64,000 bases of DNA, taken from contig JAFSEZ010000022.1 in the NCBI GenBank assembly GCA_017435505.1, positions 23,299 to 87,298 of the forward strand, given 5' to 3'. Shown piece after piece: positions 53,436 through 64,000 of the stretch; the first letter of the stretch is position 1; every line of letters starts with the position of its first letter. The notes under the pieces are model-generated. The model did no database searches. It saw only the letters and a list, made by a program, of their open reading frames with translations, and had not been told where the DNA came from. The DNA comes from Akkermansia sp. (GTDB lineage Bacteria; Verrucomicrobiota; Verrucomicrobiia; Verrucomicrobiales; Akkermansiaceae). Both the position numbers and the translations under genes were made by a program.

Positions 53436-53447
53436 GGCGGGTGGGGG

Positions 53448-55034
53448 TTAATCTTGCTGAGCCGGCATGAGCTGGATGTCGTAGCCGAAAATATCGGTAA
53501 AGAGGTCGGCCTTGGTGCGCATGGCGATGTTTTCCACGGTCAGATCGTGGGCGCTGGGGATGATGAGTTCGAGCCGGCGGTTGTTGTAGCGCACGGTGAA
53601 TTGGGTGATACGGCCTGAGTGGGCACGCTCCATGGCATCTGCCACGCGGAGGATGGCGGCGAGCTTTTGCAGACGCAGGCGGTTGGGCTGGTCGAGTTTG
53701 GCGTAGGTAGGATCTGCGGCAGAGGGGGCACCGTGGCGGTGATAACGCGCCATGAGGCCAACGATGTTGATATCCTGGCGGGAGAGGCCGAAGATTTCTG
53801 AGTTGAGGATGATGTACTGGCCGTGCAGGTGGTGGTTTTTTTGGTTGATGAACGTGCCGATTTCGTGAAGGATGGCAGAGACTTTGAGCAGGAGGCGGTC
53901 GTGGCGAGAGAGGCCGTGCAGCTCCTGGAGTTGGTCGAAGAGCGCGGTGCTGAGTTTGCGCACCTGGCGGCTGTGGCCGGGGTCTACCCTGAAACGCTTG
54001 GCCAGCAGGGTGGCGAAGTGCAGCACTTCCTGCTCCAGCGCAAAGTCATCCTTGCGGGAGGGCATGAGATTGCGCAGGAAAGAGTGGGAGAATTCCTCCT
54101 GCGGGTAGTAGAGCGTATCGGGGGTGAATTCGCGTGCCAAGCTCAGGTAGGTGACAGCCGAGGACAGCAGAGCACCCACGCTGGCGTAGTCTTCCTTGTA
54201 TTGTCCTTGGCGCTGGGAGTATGGTGTGCGGGCAATCTCATCTACCAAGTCGGCCAGTGTTTCGGTGCTGATTTCATCCCCCTCGAACATGGGGGTGGAG
54301 ATGTGGTGAAAGTCCGGCCCGAAAATCATCATAGCATCCGGCGAGCCCTGCATGGTTTCCTCTGCATCATGGCGTATTTGCTCGATGACACCGCGAATGT
54401 GCTCACGGATGACAGCGCACTCGTGATCTGCACCGCCAAAAGCAGTATCGCCAATGGCTTCTACGGTGCGGTAAGCGCCCATGCGGTAGCTTGCGTAGTA
54501 GGTAATGCGCCCACGGTCGAAGAAGAGCACGCGCGTGTTGCCCGGTCCCACATGCAGCACCATGACTCGCTTGCGGGAGAGCCCGGAATGGCGCTCCAGC
54601 ATGGATTTCATGTTCAGGTAGAGCAGGCGGGTCATCTCCCCATCGTCCATGATTTCCAGATTCAGACCACAGGTGATTTGCAAGCGGTTCACAATGGTAT
54701 CTACATTGCGTACATCCAGCAACACATTGCTGGCCAGCAGGCGTACCTGCACGCTGCCGCCCAAGCGGTACTCGTTGAGCAATTCATTGTAATTGCTCAC
54801 GATGTGTACGCAGCGATCCATCGTGTCGCGTGAGACAACTCCACCCCGGAAAATATCATGCGCCAACTCAATGGGACAGGTGAGCACATCGAGCACGCGC
54901 AAACTGCCCAAATCAGCCTCTGCCACCATCATGGATACCTCGCTGGCACCGATGAAGATGACAGCACGTACCGCCGTTCGTTCGCCGGTGGTATCGTGCT
55001 CGCTGCGGGTAGAATCAGGGGGGAGGGGGGACAT
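53448..55034 (-). CDS. Ppx/GppA-like protein with C-terminal HD domain, active site degenerate
   Basis: 528 residues. N-terminal actin-like fold of the exopolyphosphatase/GppA type and a C-terminal HD-like helical domain (AILHEIGTFINQKNHHLHGQYIILNSEIFGLSRQD gives its core, only part quoted here). The nucleotide/phosphate motifs of active Ppx (DIGSNS and DIGGGS) read as FIGASEV and HVGPGNT, missing key Asp and Gly/Ser residues. It may be a regulator that binds rather than hydrolyses pppGpp or polyphosphate. Middle gene of the operon, 18 nt after the enoyl-reductase gene. Confidence 0.82.
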   Translation of the reverse strand: MSPLPPDSTRSEHDTTGERTAVRAVIFIGASEVSMMVAEADLGSLRVLDVLTCPIELAHDIFRGGVVSRDTMDRCVHIVSNYNELLNEYRLGGSVQVRLLASNVLLDVRNVDTIVNRLQITCGLNLEIMDDGEMTRLLYLNMKSMLERHSGLSRKRVMVLHVGPGNTRVLFFDRGRITYYASYRMGAYRTVEAIGDTAFGGADHECAVIREHIRGVIEQIRHDAEETMQGSPDAMMIFGPDFHHISTPMFEGDEISTETLADLVDEIARTPYSQRQGQYKEDYASVGALLSSAVTYLSLAREFTPDTLYYPQEEFSHSFLRNLMPSRKDDFALEQEVLHFATLLAKRFRVDPGHSRQVRKLSTALFDQLQELHGLSRHDRLLLKVSAILHEIGTFINQKNHHLHGQYIILNSEIFGLSRQDINIVGLMARYHRHGAPSAADPTYAKLDQPNRLRLQKLAAILRVADAMERAHSGRITQFTVRYNNRRLELIIPSAHDLTVENIAMRTKADLFTDIFGYDIQLMPAQQD

Positions 55035-55052
55035 AGACGTGTGGGGAGGGGG

Positions 55053-56048
55053 TTATTCACCAAGGCGGAGGAGGATTTTGCCGCTGCGGCCTTCTTGCTG
55101 TGCTTGGCGGCATGCTTCTTGCAGGTTGTCAAGCCCATGCACGGCTGCAATACTTTGTTGCAACTTGCCCTCGGCCACCAGCCGTGCGAGGAAGTGATAG
55201 GCGGCGGCTACGGTAGCCGGGGGCATTTGTTGCAGCCAGCGGGTGCACCACAAGCCGCGCAGGGAAATATTTTTGAAGATGAGCCAGCTGTTGGGTACTT
55301 TGATGCTTTTGCGGCTCATGGAGCCAAAGGTGACCAGGGTGCCGCCCGGAGCCAGCATGTCCATAAGGCGCAGGGCACTCTCGCCGCCCACGCAGTTGGA
55401 GGCCAGCAACGGGCGCTTCACACCGGGGGTGGATAGCACCTGCCGCACCATGTCCGGCTCATCCTCATCCACCACTATATCAGCACCCAGTGCTTGCAAG
55501 GCTGCGCGCCGTGCGGCTGCATGGCGCACCACGCAGATGGTGTGCAGCCCACGGGTGCGCGCCAGTTGTATCAGGCATTGGCCCACGCCGGAGTTGGCCG
55601 CATTCAGGACCAGCCAATCGCCGGCTTGCAGCGGGGCATAGTCTTCCAGCACTCGCAGGGCTGTGAGTGGGTTCACCTTGAGCATGGCGGCTTGCATGGG
55701 GTCGATGTGTTCCTCCAAACGCAGAAAGGCCGTGGCCGGGGCGGTGAGAAAGCGGCTCCAGGCTCCCACCGTATCCAGCAAAATGACCATATCACCGGGC
55801 TCATAGCCTGCCGCAGCGCTGGCATGCACCACGCCGCAGCCCTCCAAACCCACGCGGTGGGTCGGTAGCTGCGGCACCTCGCCATACACCCCTTGCACAT
55901 AGTTGATATCTGCCGGATTGATGGGAGCTGCCAGCATGCGCACGCAGATTTCCCCCGGGGCGGGCGGGAGCATCTCCCCCGTGCACACGCAGAGCACCTC
56001 TTCCGGTGCTCCGAACGCGCTGAAGCTCGCATGGCGGTTCTCTCTCAT
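55053..56048 (-). CDS. Zinc-free MDR reductase, trans-2-enoyl reductase-like (MECR/ETR)
   Basis: 331 residues. Medium-chain dehydrogenase fold without zinc ligands: PINPADINYVQGVYGEVPQLP with the Tyr of MECR-type enzymes, GLEGCGVV, nucleotide-binding ANSGVGQCLIQLARTRG, and PNSWLIFKNISLRGLW. These match mitochondrial-type trans-2-enoyl-CoA/ACP reductase, the last step of fatty acid elongation. ATG 56048 is preferred over the GTG at 56051. First gene of an operon with the Ppx/GppA-like and YggS genes. Confidence 0.82.
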   Translation of the reverse strand: MRENRHASFSAFGAPEEVLCVCTGEMLPPAPGEICVRMLAAPINPADINYVQGVYGEVPQLPTHRVGLEGCGVVHASAAAGYEPGDMVILLDTVGAWSRFLTAPATAFLRLEEHIDPMQAAMLKVNPLTALRVLEDYAPLQAGDWLVLNAANSGVGQCLIQLARTRGLHTICVVRHAAARRAALQALGADIVVDEDEPDMVRQVLSTPGVKRPLLASNCVGGESALRLMDMLAPGGTLVTFGSMSRKSIKVPNSWLIFKNISLRGLWCTRWLQQMPPATVAAAYHFLARLVAEGKLQQSIAAVHGLDNLQEACRQAQQEGRSGKILLRLGE

Positions 56049-56057
56049 CACATTCTC

Positions 56058-56086
56058 ATTCTACACCTGCTCCGTGCTCTTTTCAA
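56058..56086 (-). promoter_or_regulatory. Promoter of enoyl-reductase operon, near-leaderless
   Basis: Minus strand TTGAAA (56081-56086), 17-nt spacer, TAGAAT (56058-56063), 9 nt to ATG at 56048. Confidence 0.65.
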
Positions 56087-56163
56087 GCCCCGATATAAAA
56101 TGACAAACGGAAGAATGGATGATTCGGCAATCCTCCGGAGGGGGAGATGTGGCGAAAAGTTCC

Positions 56164-56191
56164 TTGACGCAGGGAGGGGGGCTGCTATACT
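56164..56191 (+). promoter_or_regulatory. Promoter of gene at 56198, leaderless
   Basis: TTGACG (56164-56169), 16-nt spacer, TATACT (56186-56191), 6 nt to ATG at 56198. Confidence 0.65.
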
Positions 56192-56197
56192 GGGCGC

Positions 56198-56764
56198 ATG
56201 AAACGCATATTGGCAATTGTATTGGTGGCAAGTATGGTGTTGGGGGGTATTTCCCAAGCTGGCTGGGATGATAAGCTGATGGATAAGCTCTTGCAGGCCG
56301 GCTCTGATGCGCTGGAAAAGGAAAAGCAGCGCCGCCGCAAGGAGGTAGAACAAAAAGAAACGGCACCTGCACCGCAAGACCATGAGCGCGGATGGGATGA
56401 CCGCGGCAAGGAGATGCTCTCCGTCTTCCTCACCAACGCCACCAATCCGAGCAATGCACCTTTGGCGATTCGCACAGCGCACACACTCAAGGGTACTTTT
56501 GATGTGCTGTTGGATGAGTATAAGGAACAATACAAGGATGAGGGCCGCGCATACGCGCGTGAATTGGGAGATATCATCGTTGAGCGTGTGCGGGAAGACC
56601 CGAAAATCCGCTCATCCATCTATTCTTTGCAGATGCTTTGCTGGGGGGTGATTGGCTACCTCACGCTTGTCACCATCATCATGCTGAGCTGCCTTCTGCA
56701 CCTCAAGCGCACCAATGCACGTTTGCTCAAAGAGATGTTGGACATACAAAAACGCCTCCCGTAA
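56198..56764 (+). CDS. Small membrane-anchored protein of unknown function
   Basis: 188 residues. Signal peptide (RILAIVLVASMVLGGISQA), a charged helical region (LEKEKQRRRKEVEQKE), and one membrane segment near residues 148-168 (LCWGVIGYLTLVTIIMLSCLL) followed by a short basic tail that would be cytoplasmic. No family recognised. Single gene between divergent and convergent neighbours; its stop codon is in the loop of the terminator hairpin. Confidence 0.7.
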   Translation: MKRILAIVLVASMVLGGISQAGWDDKLMDKLLQAGSDALEKEKQRRRKEVEQKETAPAPQDHERGWDDRGKEMLSVFLTNATNPSNAPLAIRTAHTLKGTFDVLLDEYKEQYKDEGRAYARELGDIIVERVREDPKIRSSIYSLQMLCWGVIGYLTLVTIIMLSCLLHLKRTNARLLKEMLDIQKRLP

Positions 56765-56776
56765 CTGCGGGAGGCG
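56748..56776. terminator. Bidirectional terminator between mpl and gene at 56198
   Basis: CGCCTCCCG (56753-56761) and CGGGAGGCG (56768-56776): 9-bp stem. On the minus strand (mpl) it is followed by five T; on the plus strand the T-tract is absent. Confidence 0.82.
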
Positions 56777-56794
56777 CGGGAAAACGTTGCTCTC

Positions 56795-58189
56795 TTATTG
56801 AGCCAAGCCGATGAGGAGTTTGTTGTGGATGCCGCCAAAGCCGCCGTTGCTCATCACCAGCAGCACATCGCCGGGGTGTACATGGGTGACTACATGTGCC
56901 ACGACATCATCCACGCTGGAGCCCACGTAGCAGGGGGTCTCTTGGGCGGCAATTTCATCGTGCAGCAATTGCAGGTCTAAGCGCTCCTCCGGCAGCAGCT
57001 TCTTGTAGTTTTCCACCGGGGGAAGCACGGCAAAATCCGCCGTGGCCAAGGCATCTGCCAGTTCGTGTTGGAAGGTGTTGGTGATGGAGGTGTTGCTGCG
57101 GGGGTCGAACAGTGCCCATACGCGGCTCTTGGGGAAGCGCTGGCGCAGACCTTCTACCGCCTGACGAATGGCGGTGGGGTGGTGGGCAAAGTCATCTACC
57201 ACAGTGACGCTGTTGACGGTGCCGCGCACCTCTTGCCGGCGTGCCACACCCTCAAAACTTTGGAAGCCGGCTCGAATTTGGTCGGGTGTAAGCCCTGCGA
57301 AGCGGGCGGCGCAGGTGGCCATGGCAGCATTGCGAACGTTGAAATCTCCAATCATGGGGATGCTGTAGCACTCTCCCTCCAGGGTAAAGCTGCAGCCATC
57401 CATGCGGTGCTCGATATCCGTGATGCGGATATCGGCCTCCTCTCCCATGCCCACGCTCACCATCTTGACCATGCGCAGTTCATTGGCGGCGTAAGCGCGT
57501 ACATCGCAGCAGTTGGGGCAGTCGGCGTTGATGAAGACGATGCCGTTGCGAGGCACCACGCGCAGCATGCGCTTGAATGAAAGCTTGATTTCCTCCACAT
57601 TGGCATAGATATCAACGTGGTCCATCTCGATGTTGTTGATGATGACTACCTCCGGCAGGTAGTGAAGGAACTTGGAGCGCTTGTCGAAGAAGGAAGTATC
57701 GTATTCATCTCCTTCCAGCACGCAGTAGTCGGAATCCGTGAAGCGGCCTCCGCGTCCCAAGTTGCGGGCTATGCCGCCAATCATGAAACTGGGGTTCATT
57801 TCGTTGGCCTCCATGAGCCATGTAAGCATAGAGGTTGTGGTAGTCTTGCCGTGGGTGCCGGTCACTACATAATTGTGCTTTCCCCACAGAAAATACTCCT
57901 TCATGGTTTCCGGCAGACTCTTGTAGCGCAAATTGCGCTCCAATACGGCCTCTACCTCGGCATTGCCGCGGCTCATGGCGTTGCCTATCACAATCAAATC
58001 TGCCTCATCAGGAATGTTTTCTGGCTTGTAGCCCTGGAAAATGCGGATTCCTTCACTTTCCAGAAAGGTAGACATAGGCGGGTAGACATTGGCATCTGTG
58101 CCGGTCACCACGTAGCCTTTGCGGGCCATGGCTGAAGCGACTGCCCCCATGGCGGTACCGCAGATTCCTAAAAAGTGAACGTGTTTCAT
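56795..58189 (-). CDS. mpl: UDP-N-acetylmuramate:L-alanyl-gamma-D-glutamyl-meso-diaminopimelate ligase
   Basis: 464 residues, Mur-ligase fold. MKHVHFLGICGTAMGAVASA differs from MurC and fits Mpl; ATP loop VTGTHGKTTTTSML; LEGDEYDTSFFDKRSKFLHY is the Mpl-type substrate region; DDFAHHPTAIRQAVEGLRQ and LFDPRSNTSITNTFQHE complete it. It attaches recycled murein tripeptide to UDP-MurNAc, which indicates meso-DAP peptidoglycan and recycling. MurC is possible but less likely. Single gene, divergent from gyrB. Confidence 0.9.
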   Translation of the reverse strand: MKHVHFLGICGTAMGAVASAMARKGYVVTGTDANVYPPMSTFLESEGIRIFQGYKPENIPDEADLIVIGNAMSRGNAEVEAVLERNLRYKSLPETMKEYFLWGKHNYVVTGTHGKTTTTSMLTWLMEANEMNPSFMIGGIARNLGRGGRFTDSDYCVLEGDEYDTSFFDKRSKFLHYLPEVVIINNIEMDHVDIYANVEEIKLSFKRMLRVVPRNGIVFINADCPNCCDVRAYAANELRMVKMVSVGMGEEADIRITDIEHRMDGCSFTLEGECYSIPMIGDFNVRNAAMATCAARFAGLTPDQIRAGFQSFEGVARRQEVRGTVNSVTVVDDFAHHPTAIRQAVEGLRQRFPKSRVWALFDPRSNTSITNTFQHELADALATADFAVLPPVENYKKLLPEERLDLQLLHDEIAAQETPCYVGSSVDDVVAHVVTHVHPGDVLLVMSNGGFGGIHNKLLIGLAQ

Positions 58190-61072
<2,883 letters not shown>

Positions 61073-61093
61073 CCCCAACCTTTCATTCTGATT

Positions 61094-63697
61094 ATGAGCG
61101 AAACTCGAATTCGTCCCGTTGACGTGGCTGAGGAGGTCTCCCGCAGCTTCCTGGACTACTCCATGTCCGTGATTATCTCCCGCGCCCTGCCGGATGCGCG
61201 AGACGGCCTCAAGCCCTCCCAGCGCCGCGTGCTCTATGCCATGCACGAACTTGGCTTGGTACCCAGCAAGGGGACCATCAAGTGCGGTAAAATCGTGGGT
61301 GACACCATCGGTAACTACCACCCGCACGGCGACCAGTCTGCCTACGGCACCTTGGTGACCATGGCTCAGCCGTGGAACATGCGCGATATCCTGGTGCAAG
61401 GGCAGGGTAACTTCGGTACGCCGGAAGGTGACCCGCCCGCAGCCATGCGTTACACCGAGGCCAAATTGAGCCACTTGGGCGTTGCTCTTATGGACGATTT
61501 GGACAAGGACACGGTGGATTTCCAGCCGAACTACGACAACCGCCTCACGGAGCCTGTGGTATTCCCCTCTGCCTTCCCCAACCTGCTGGTGAACGGCGGT
61601 ACGGGTATTGCCGTGGGTATGGCCACCAACATGGCCCCGCACAATCTGGGCGAAGTGGTGGATGGTATCTGCGCCTATATCGACAATCCCCTCATCACCA
61701 GCGAGGCCCTGCGTGCCTACATCAAGGGCCCGGACTTCCCCACCGGTGGCTATGTGCTGGGCTACAAGGGCATTGATAGCTACTTCCGCACCGGCCGCGG
61801 CAGCGTGCGCATGCGCGGTAAGATGGAAGTGGTGACCAATGAAAACGGCCGTGAGTTTATTCACATTTCCGATGTTCCCTACGGTGTGAACCGTGCGGTA
61901 TTGCAGGAACGCATTGCCGAGTTGGTGCGAGACAAAGTCATCACAGACATTGCCGGCATGCGCGACCTGACAGACTACATTGAAATTGAGCTCAAGCGCG
62001 ATGCCCGCCCGCAGGTTGTCATCAACCAGCTCTACAAGCTCACCAGCATGGAGACTTCTTTCTCCGTCAACATGCTGGCCATTCACGAGGGGCGCCCCAA
62101 GGTGCTCACCATGAAGGATGCCATCAACTTCTATGTGGAACACCGCCGCGAGGTGGTGGTGCGCCGCACCAAGTTCCTGCTCCGCAAGGCAGAGGACCGC
62201 GCCGAGGTGTTGGAAGCCTACCTCATTGCCTTGGCCAACATGGATGAGTTCATCCGCATCATCCGCGATTCCAAAAACCGCGAAGATGCCCGCAACCGCC
62301 TCATGCAGTTCAGCTTCCCCGTGGAGCTCGCCAAGGGCTTGGGTATCCTCATCCACAGCCAACCCTCCGTACAGGGGGATCAGTACATCTTTACCGAGCG
62401 TCAGGTGAACGCCATTCTGGAACTGCGTCTCTACCAACTCACTGCTTTGGAAAACGACAAGATTTCCGACGAGTACAAGAAGTTGTTGGAACTCATTGAG
62501 GATTATCTGGACATTTTGGCCAATGAGAGTCGCGTACTCGGTATCGTGAAGGATGAGCTGCGCGCCATCAAGGAGAAATACGCCACCCCGCGTATGACCC
62601 ACATTATCCCCTTCGAGGGCGATATGGCTATTGAGGATCTCATCCCCAATGACTCCATGATTGTGACCATCACGCACAGCGGCTACATCAAGCGCACCAA
62701 CTCCGATGAGTACCGCTTGCAGGCTCGCGGTGGCAAGGGTATCAAAGCCGCCACCACCAAGAGCAAGAAGGATGCCAATGACTACGTGGAGCACCTCTTC
62801 GCCGCCCAGAATCACGACTACATCATGTTCTTCACCAACACCGGGCGCGTGTATGTGGAGCGTGTGTACGAGATTGATGAGGCTGCTCGCAGCGCCCAGG
62901 GCCGCTCCATCAAGAACCTGCTGGACTTGCAGGCAGAGGAGCGCATCGCCGCTATCCTGCGTCTTGAACGCAAGGTGAGCGAGGATGGCAAGGATATCAC
63001 CTTTGCAGAGGATTCCGGCAACGTGGTGTTCGCTACCAAGGACGGCACGGTGAAGAAGACCGCCCTCAACGACTTCGTGAACTACCGCAAGGCCGGTATC
63101 ATCGCCATCAACCTGGAGGAAGGCAACACGCTCGTGAATGCCGCCCTCACCTCCGGCTCGGATGAGGTGGTGCTCGTCACGCACGATGGCATGAGCATCC
63201 GCTTCAGCGAGAGCGATATGCGCGCCCAGGGCCGCAACACCATCGGTGTGCGCGGTATCAAGCTGCGCGAGGGCGACTACGTGGTGGCCCTGGCCGTGGT
63301 GCAGCAGGATGCCAACCTGCTCGTGGTTTCCGAGAATGGCCTCGGCAAGCGCACGCCCTTCGATGAATACCGCCCGCAGAGCCGCGGTGGTATCGGTATC
63401 AAGACCATGAACTGCACGGATAAGACCGGCCGCGTCGTCTCCGCCACCACGGTGACGGATGCCGATGAGCTCATGATTATGACCACCGGTGGCCAGTCCG
63501 TCCGCATGAAGGTCGATACCATCCGCGAGACCGGCCGCGCCACCCAGGGCGTGAAACTCATCACGCTGGATGGCAAGGAATCCATCCAGGAAATCACCCT
63601 CGTCATCCCCGATGACGATGAGGATGAGGAGGAAGCCACCGAAACCCCGGAAGGCGACTCCGCCCCCGCCGATGAGGTCGAAGCTCCCCAGGAGTAA
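61094..63697 (+). CDS. gyrA: DNA gyrase subunit A
   Basis: 867 residues. DYSMSVIISRALPDARDGLKPSQRR, catalytic Tyr in AAMRYTEAKLS, quinolone region YHPHGDQSAYGTLV (Asp and Ser positions are Asp-Gln-Ser here: HGDQSAYG), and the C-terminal blade with GyrA-box QARGGKG near residue 544 (canonical QRRGGKG). The GyrA-box supports gyrase rather than topoisomerase IV. An acidic tail ends the protein. Directly downstream of gyrB. Confidence 0.97.
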   Translation: MSETRIRPVDVAEEVSRSFLDYSMSVIISRALPDARDGLKPSQRRVLYAMHELGLVPSKGTIKCGKIVGDTIGNYHPHGDQSAYGTLVTMAQPWNMRDILVQGQGNFGTPEGDPPAAMRYTEAKLSHLGVALMDDLDKDTVDFQPNYDNRLTEPVVFPSAFPNLLVNGGTGIAVGMATNMAPHNLGEVVDGICAYIDNPLITSEALRAYIKGPDFPTGGYVLGYKGIDSYFRTGRGSVRMRGKMEVVTNENGREFIHISDVPYGVNRAVLQERIAELVRDKVITDIAGMRDLTDYIEIELKRDARPQVVINQLYKLTSMETSFSVNMLAIHEGRPKVLTMKDAINFYVEHRREVVVRRTKFLLRKAEDRAEVLEAYLIALANMDEFIRIIRDSKNREDARNRLMQFSFPVELAKGLGILIHSQPSVQGDQYIFTERQVNAILELRLYQLTALENDKISDEYKKLLELIEDYLDILANESRVLGIVKDELRAIKEKYATPRMTHIIPFEGDMAIEDLIPNDSMIVTITHSGYIKRTNSDEYRLQARGGKGIKAATTKSKKDANDYVEHLFAAQNHDYIMFFTNTGRVYVERVYEIDEAARSAQGRSIKNLLDLQAEERIAAILRLERKVSEDGKDITFAEDSGNVVFATKDGTVKKTALNDFVNYRKAGIIAINLEEGNTLVNAALTSGSDEVVLVTHDGMSIRFSESDMRAQGRNTIGVRGIKLREGDYVVALAVVQQDANLLVVSENGLGKRTPFDEYRPQSRGGIGIKTMNCTDKTGRVVSATTVTDADELMIMTTGGQSVRMKVDTIRETGRATQGVKLITLDGKESIQEITLVIPDDDEDEEEATETPEGDSAPADEVEAPQE

Positions 63698-63730
63698 GGC
63701 TCATTCGCCAGATTGACCAACTCATAAGCC

Positions 63731-63777
63731 CCACCCCGCCAGCCTCCCCGGCCGGCGGGGTGGTTGCGTTTTTTTCC
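63731..63777 (+). terminator. Terminator after gyrA
   Basis: CCACCCCGCC (63731-63740) and GGCGGGGTGG (63754-63763), 10-bp stem, then TTGCG and a seven-T run. Confidence 0.9.
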
Positions 63778-63791
63778 GTCTTGCCCCCATG

Positions 63792-63837
63792 TCCGCCCGC
63801 AGGGCGGATATCGTCTTGCCGCAGGCAAGATATCGTC
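63792..63837. repeat. Two tandem small hairpins sharing TATCGTC
   Basis: TCCGCCC-GCA-GGGCGGA (63792-63808) and TCTTGCC-GCA-GGCAAGA (63814-63830): 7-bp perfect stems with the same GCA loop, each followed by TATCGTC. REP-like layout. Confidence 0.7.
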
Positions 63838-63941
63838 CGGCGGTCACACGTGTCCCAAAGATTTGGTAAGCAATAGAAACATCAGCAACATTTTGGAAGA
63901 AGCCCCTATCTGCTCGACAAATTGATGCTTGTCGTTGTCGG

Positions 63942-64000
63942 GGCACGGGACTTCAGTCCCGAAATACCGGTGCTTCCAATCGGGACTGAAGTCCCGTGCC
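63942..64000. repeat. Long inverted repeat at right edge
   Basis: Arm GGCACGGGACTTCAGTCCCG (63942-63961) and its exact complement (63981-64000) with a 19-nt loop. Each arm is itself nearly palindromic (GGGACT-TC-AGTCCC). Likely a bacterial interspersed (REP/BIME-type) element; the window ends at its last base. Confidence 0.8.

Overview
The window reads as a chromosomal segment of a Verrucomicrobiota bacterium, most likely near Akkermansia (family Akkermansiaceae). This rests on protein content, not on a database search. Two large secreted proteins start with closely similar signal peptides and end in a PEP-CTERM tail (PEP, a short hydrophobic helix LSLLALAALA, then an arginine cluster). One of them carries autotransporter-associated repeats but no beta-barrel. 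The other genes are ordinary housekeeping genes of a diderm with meso-DAP murein (mpl). There is no prophage, IS element, CRISPR array or biosynthetic cluster.

Layout. 0-14 kb: a minus-strand purB-glycosidase-mnmE group, a BASS-type transporter, a PEP-CTERM protein, a plus-strand polytopic membrane protein, a sugar-porter transporter and ahcY-folC. 14-22 kb (plus): a GH18 protein, an SDR-DUF2156-YkgJ cluster, argS, a TPR protein and a lipoprotein. 22.1-22.4 kb: a non-coding AT-rich block with DnaA boxes. 22.4-28.5 kb (plus): ribD, a second membrane protein homologous to the one at 7.8 kb, a polyprenyl diphosphate synthase, cysE and a flavoprotein. 28.5-41 kb: an orphan ActB-like iron-sulfur protein, a DUF3472-like protein, exonuclease III, dnaN, sdaA, kbl, SRP RNA, a SNF2 helicase and a thioredoxin-like protein. 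41.7-48.7 kb: a 2352-residue PEP-CTERM giant. 48.7-64 kb: a SprT-like protein, recA, a DJ-1 family protein, tsaE, rplU-rpmA, an enoyl reductase-Ppx/GppA-YggS operon, mpl, and gyrB-gyrA.

The main result is that this looks like the replication origin and centromere region. Four 16-bp parS-type sites (TGTTCCA-TG/CA-TGGAACA) lie between 18.1 and 21.6 kb. Within 500 bp of the last one, the gap at 22.1-22.3 kb carries one perfect DnaA box (TTATCCACA) and four TTATTCACA boxes flanked by AT-rich DNA. dnaN, recA, gyrBA and mnmE are all in the window, but dnaA, parA and parB are not.

A second result is promoter architecture. At least fifteen genes on both strands have a recognisable -35/-10 pair whose -10 box ends only about 6-10 nt before the start codon, with no room for a Shine-Dalgarno site. 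This suggests that leaderless transcription is common here. The pattern was also used to choose several start codons.
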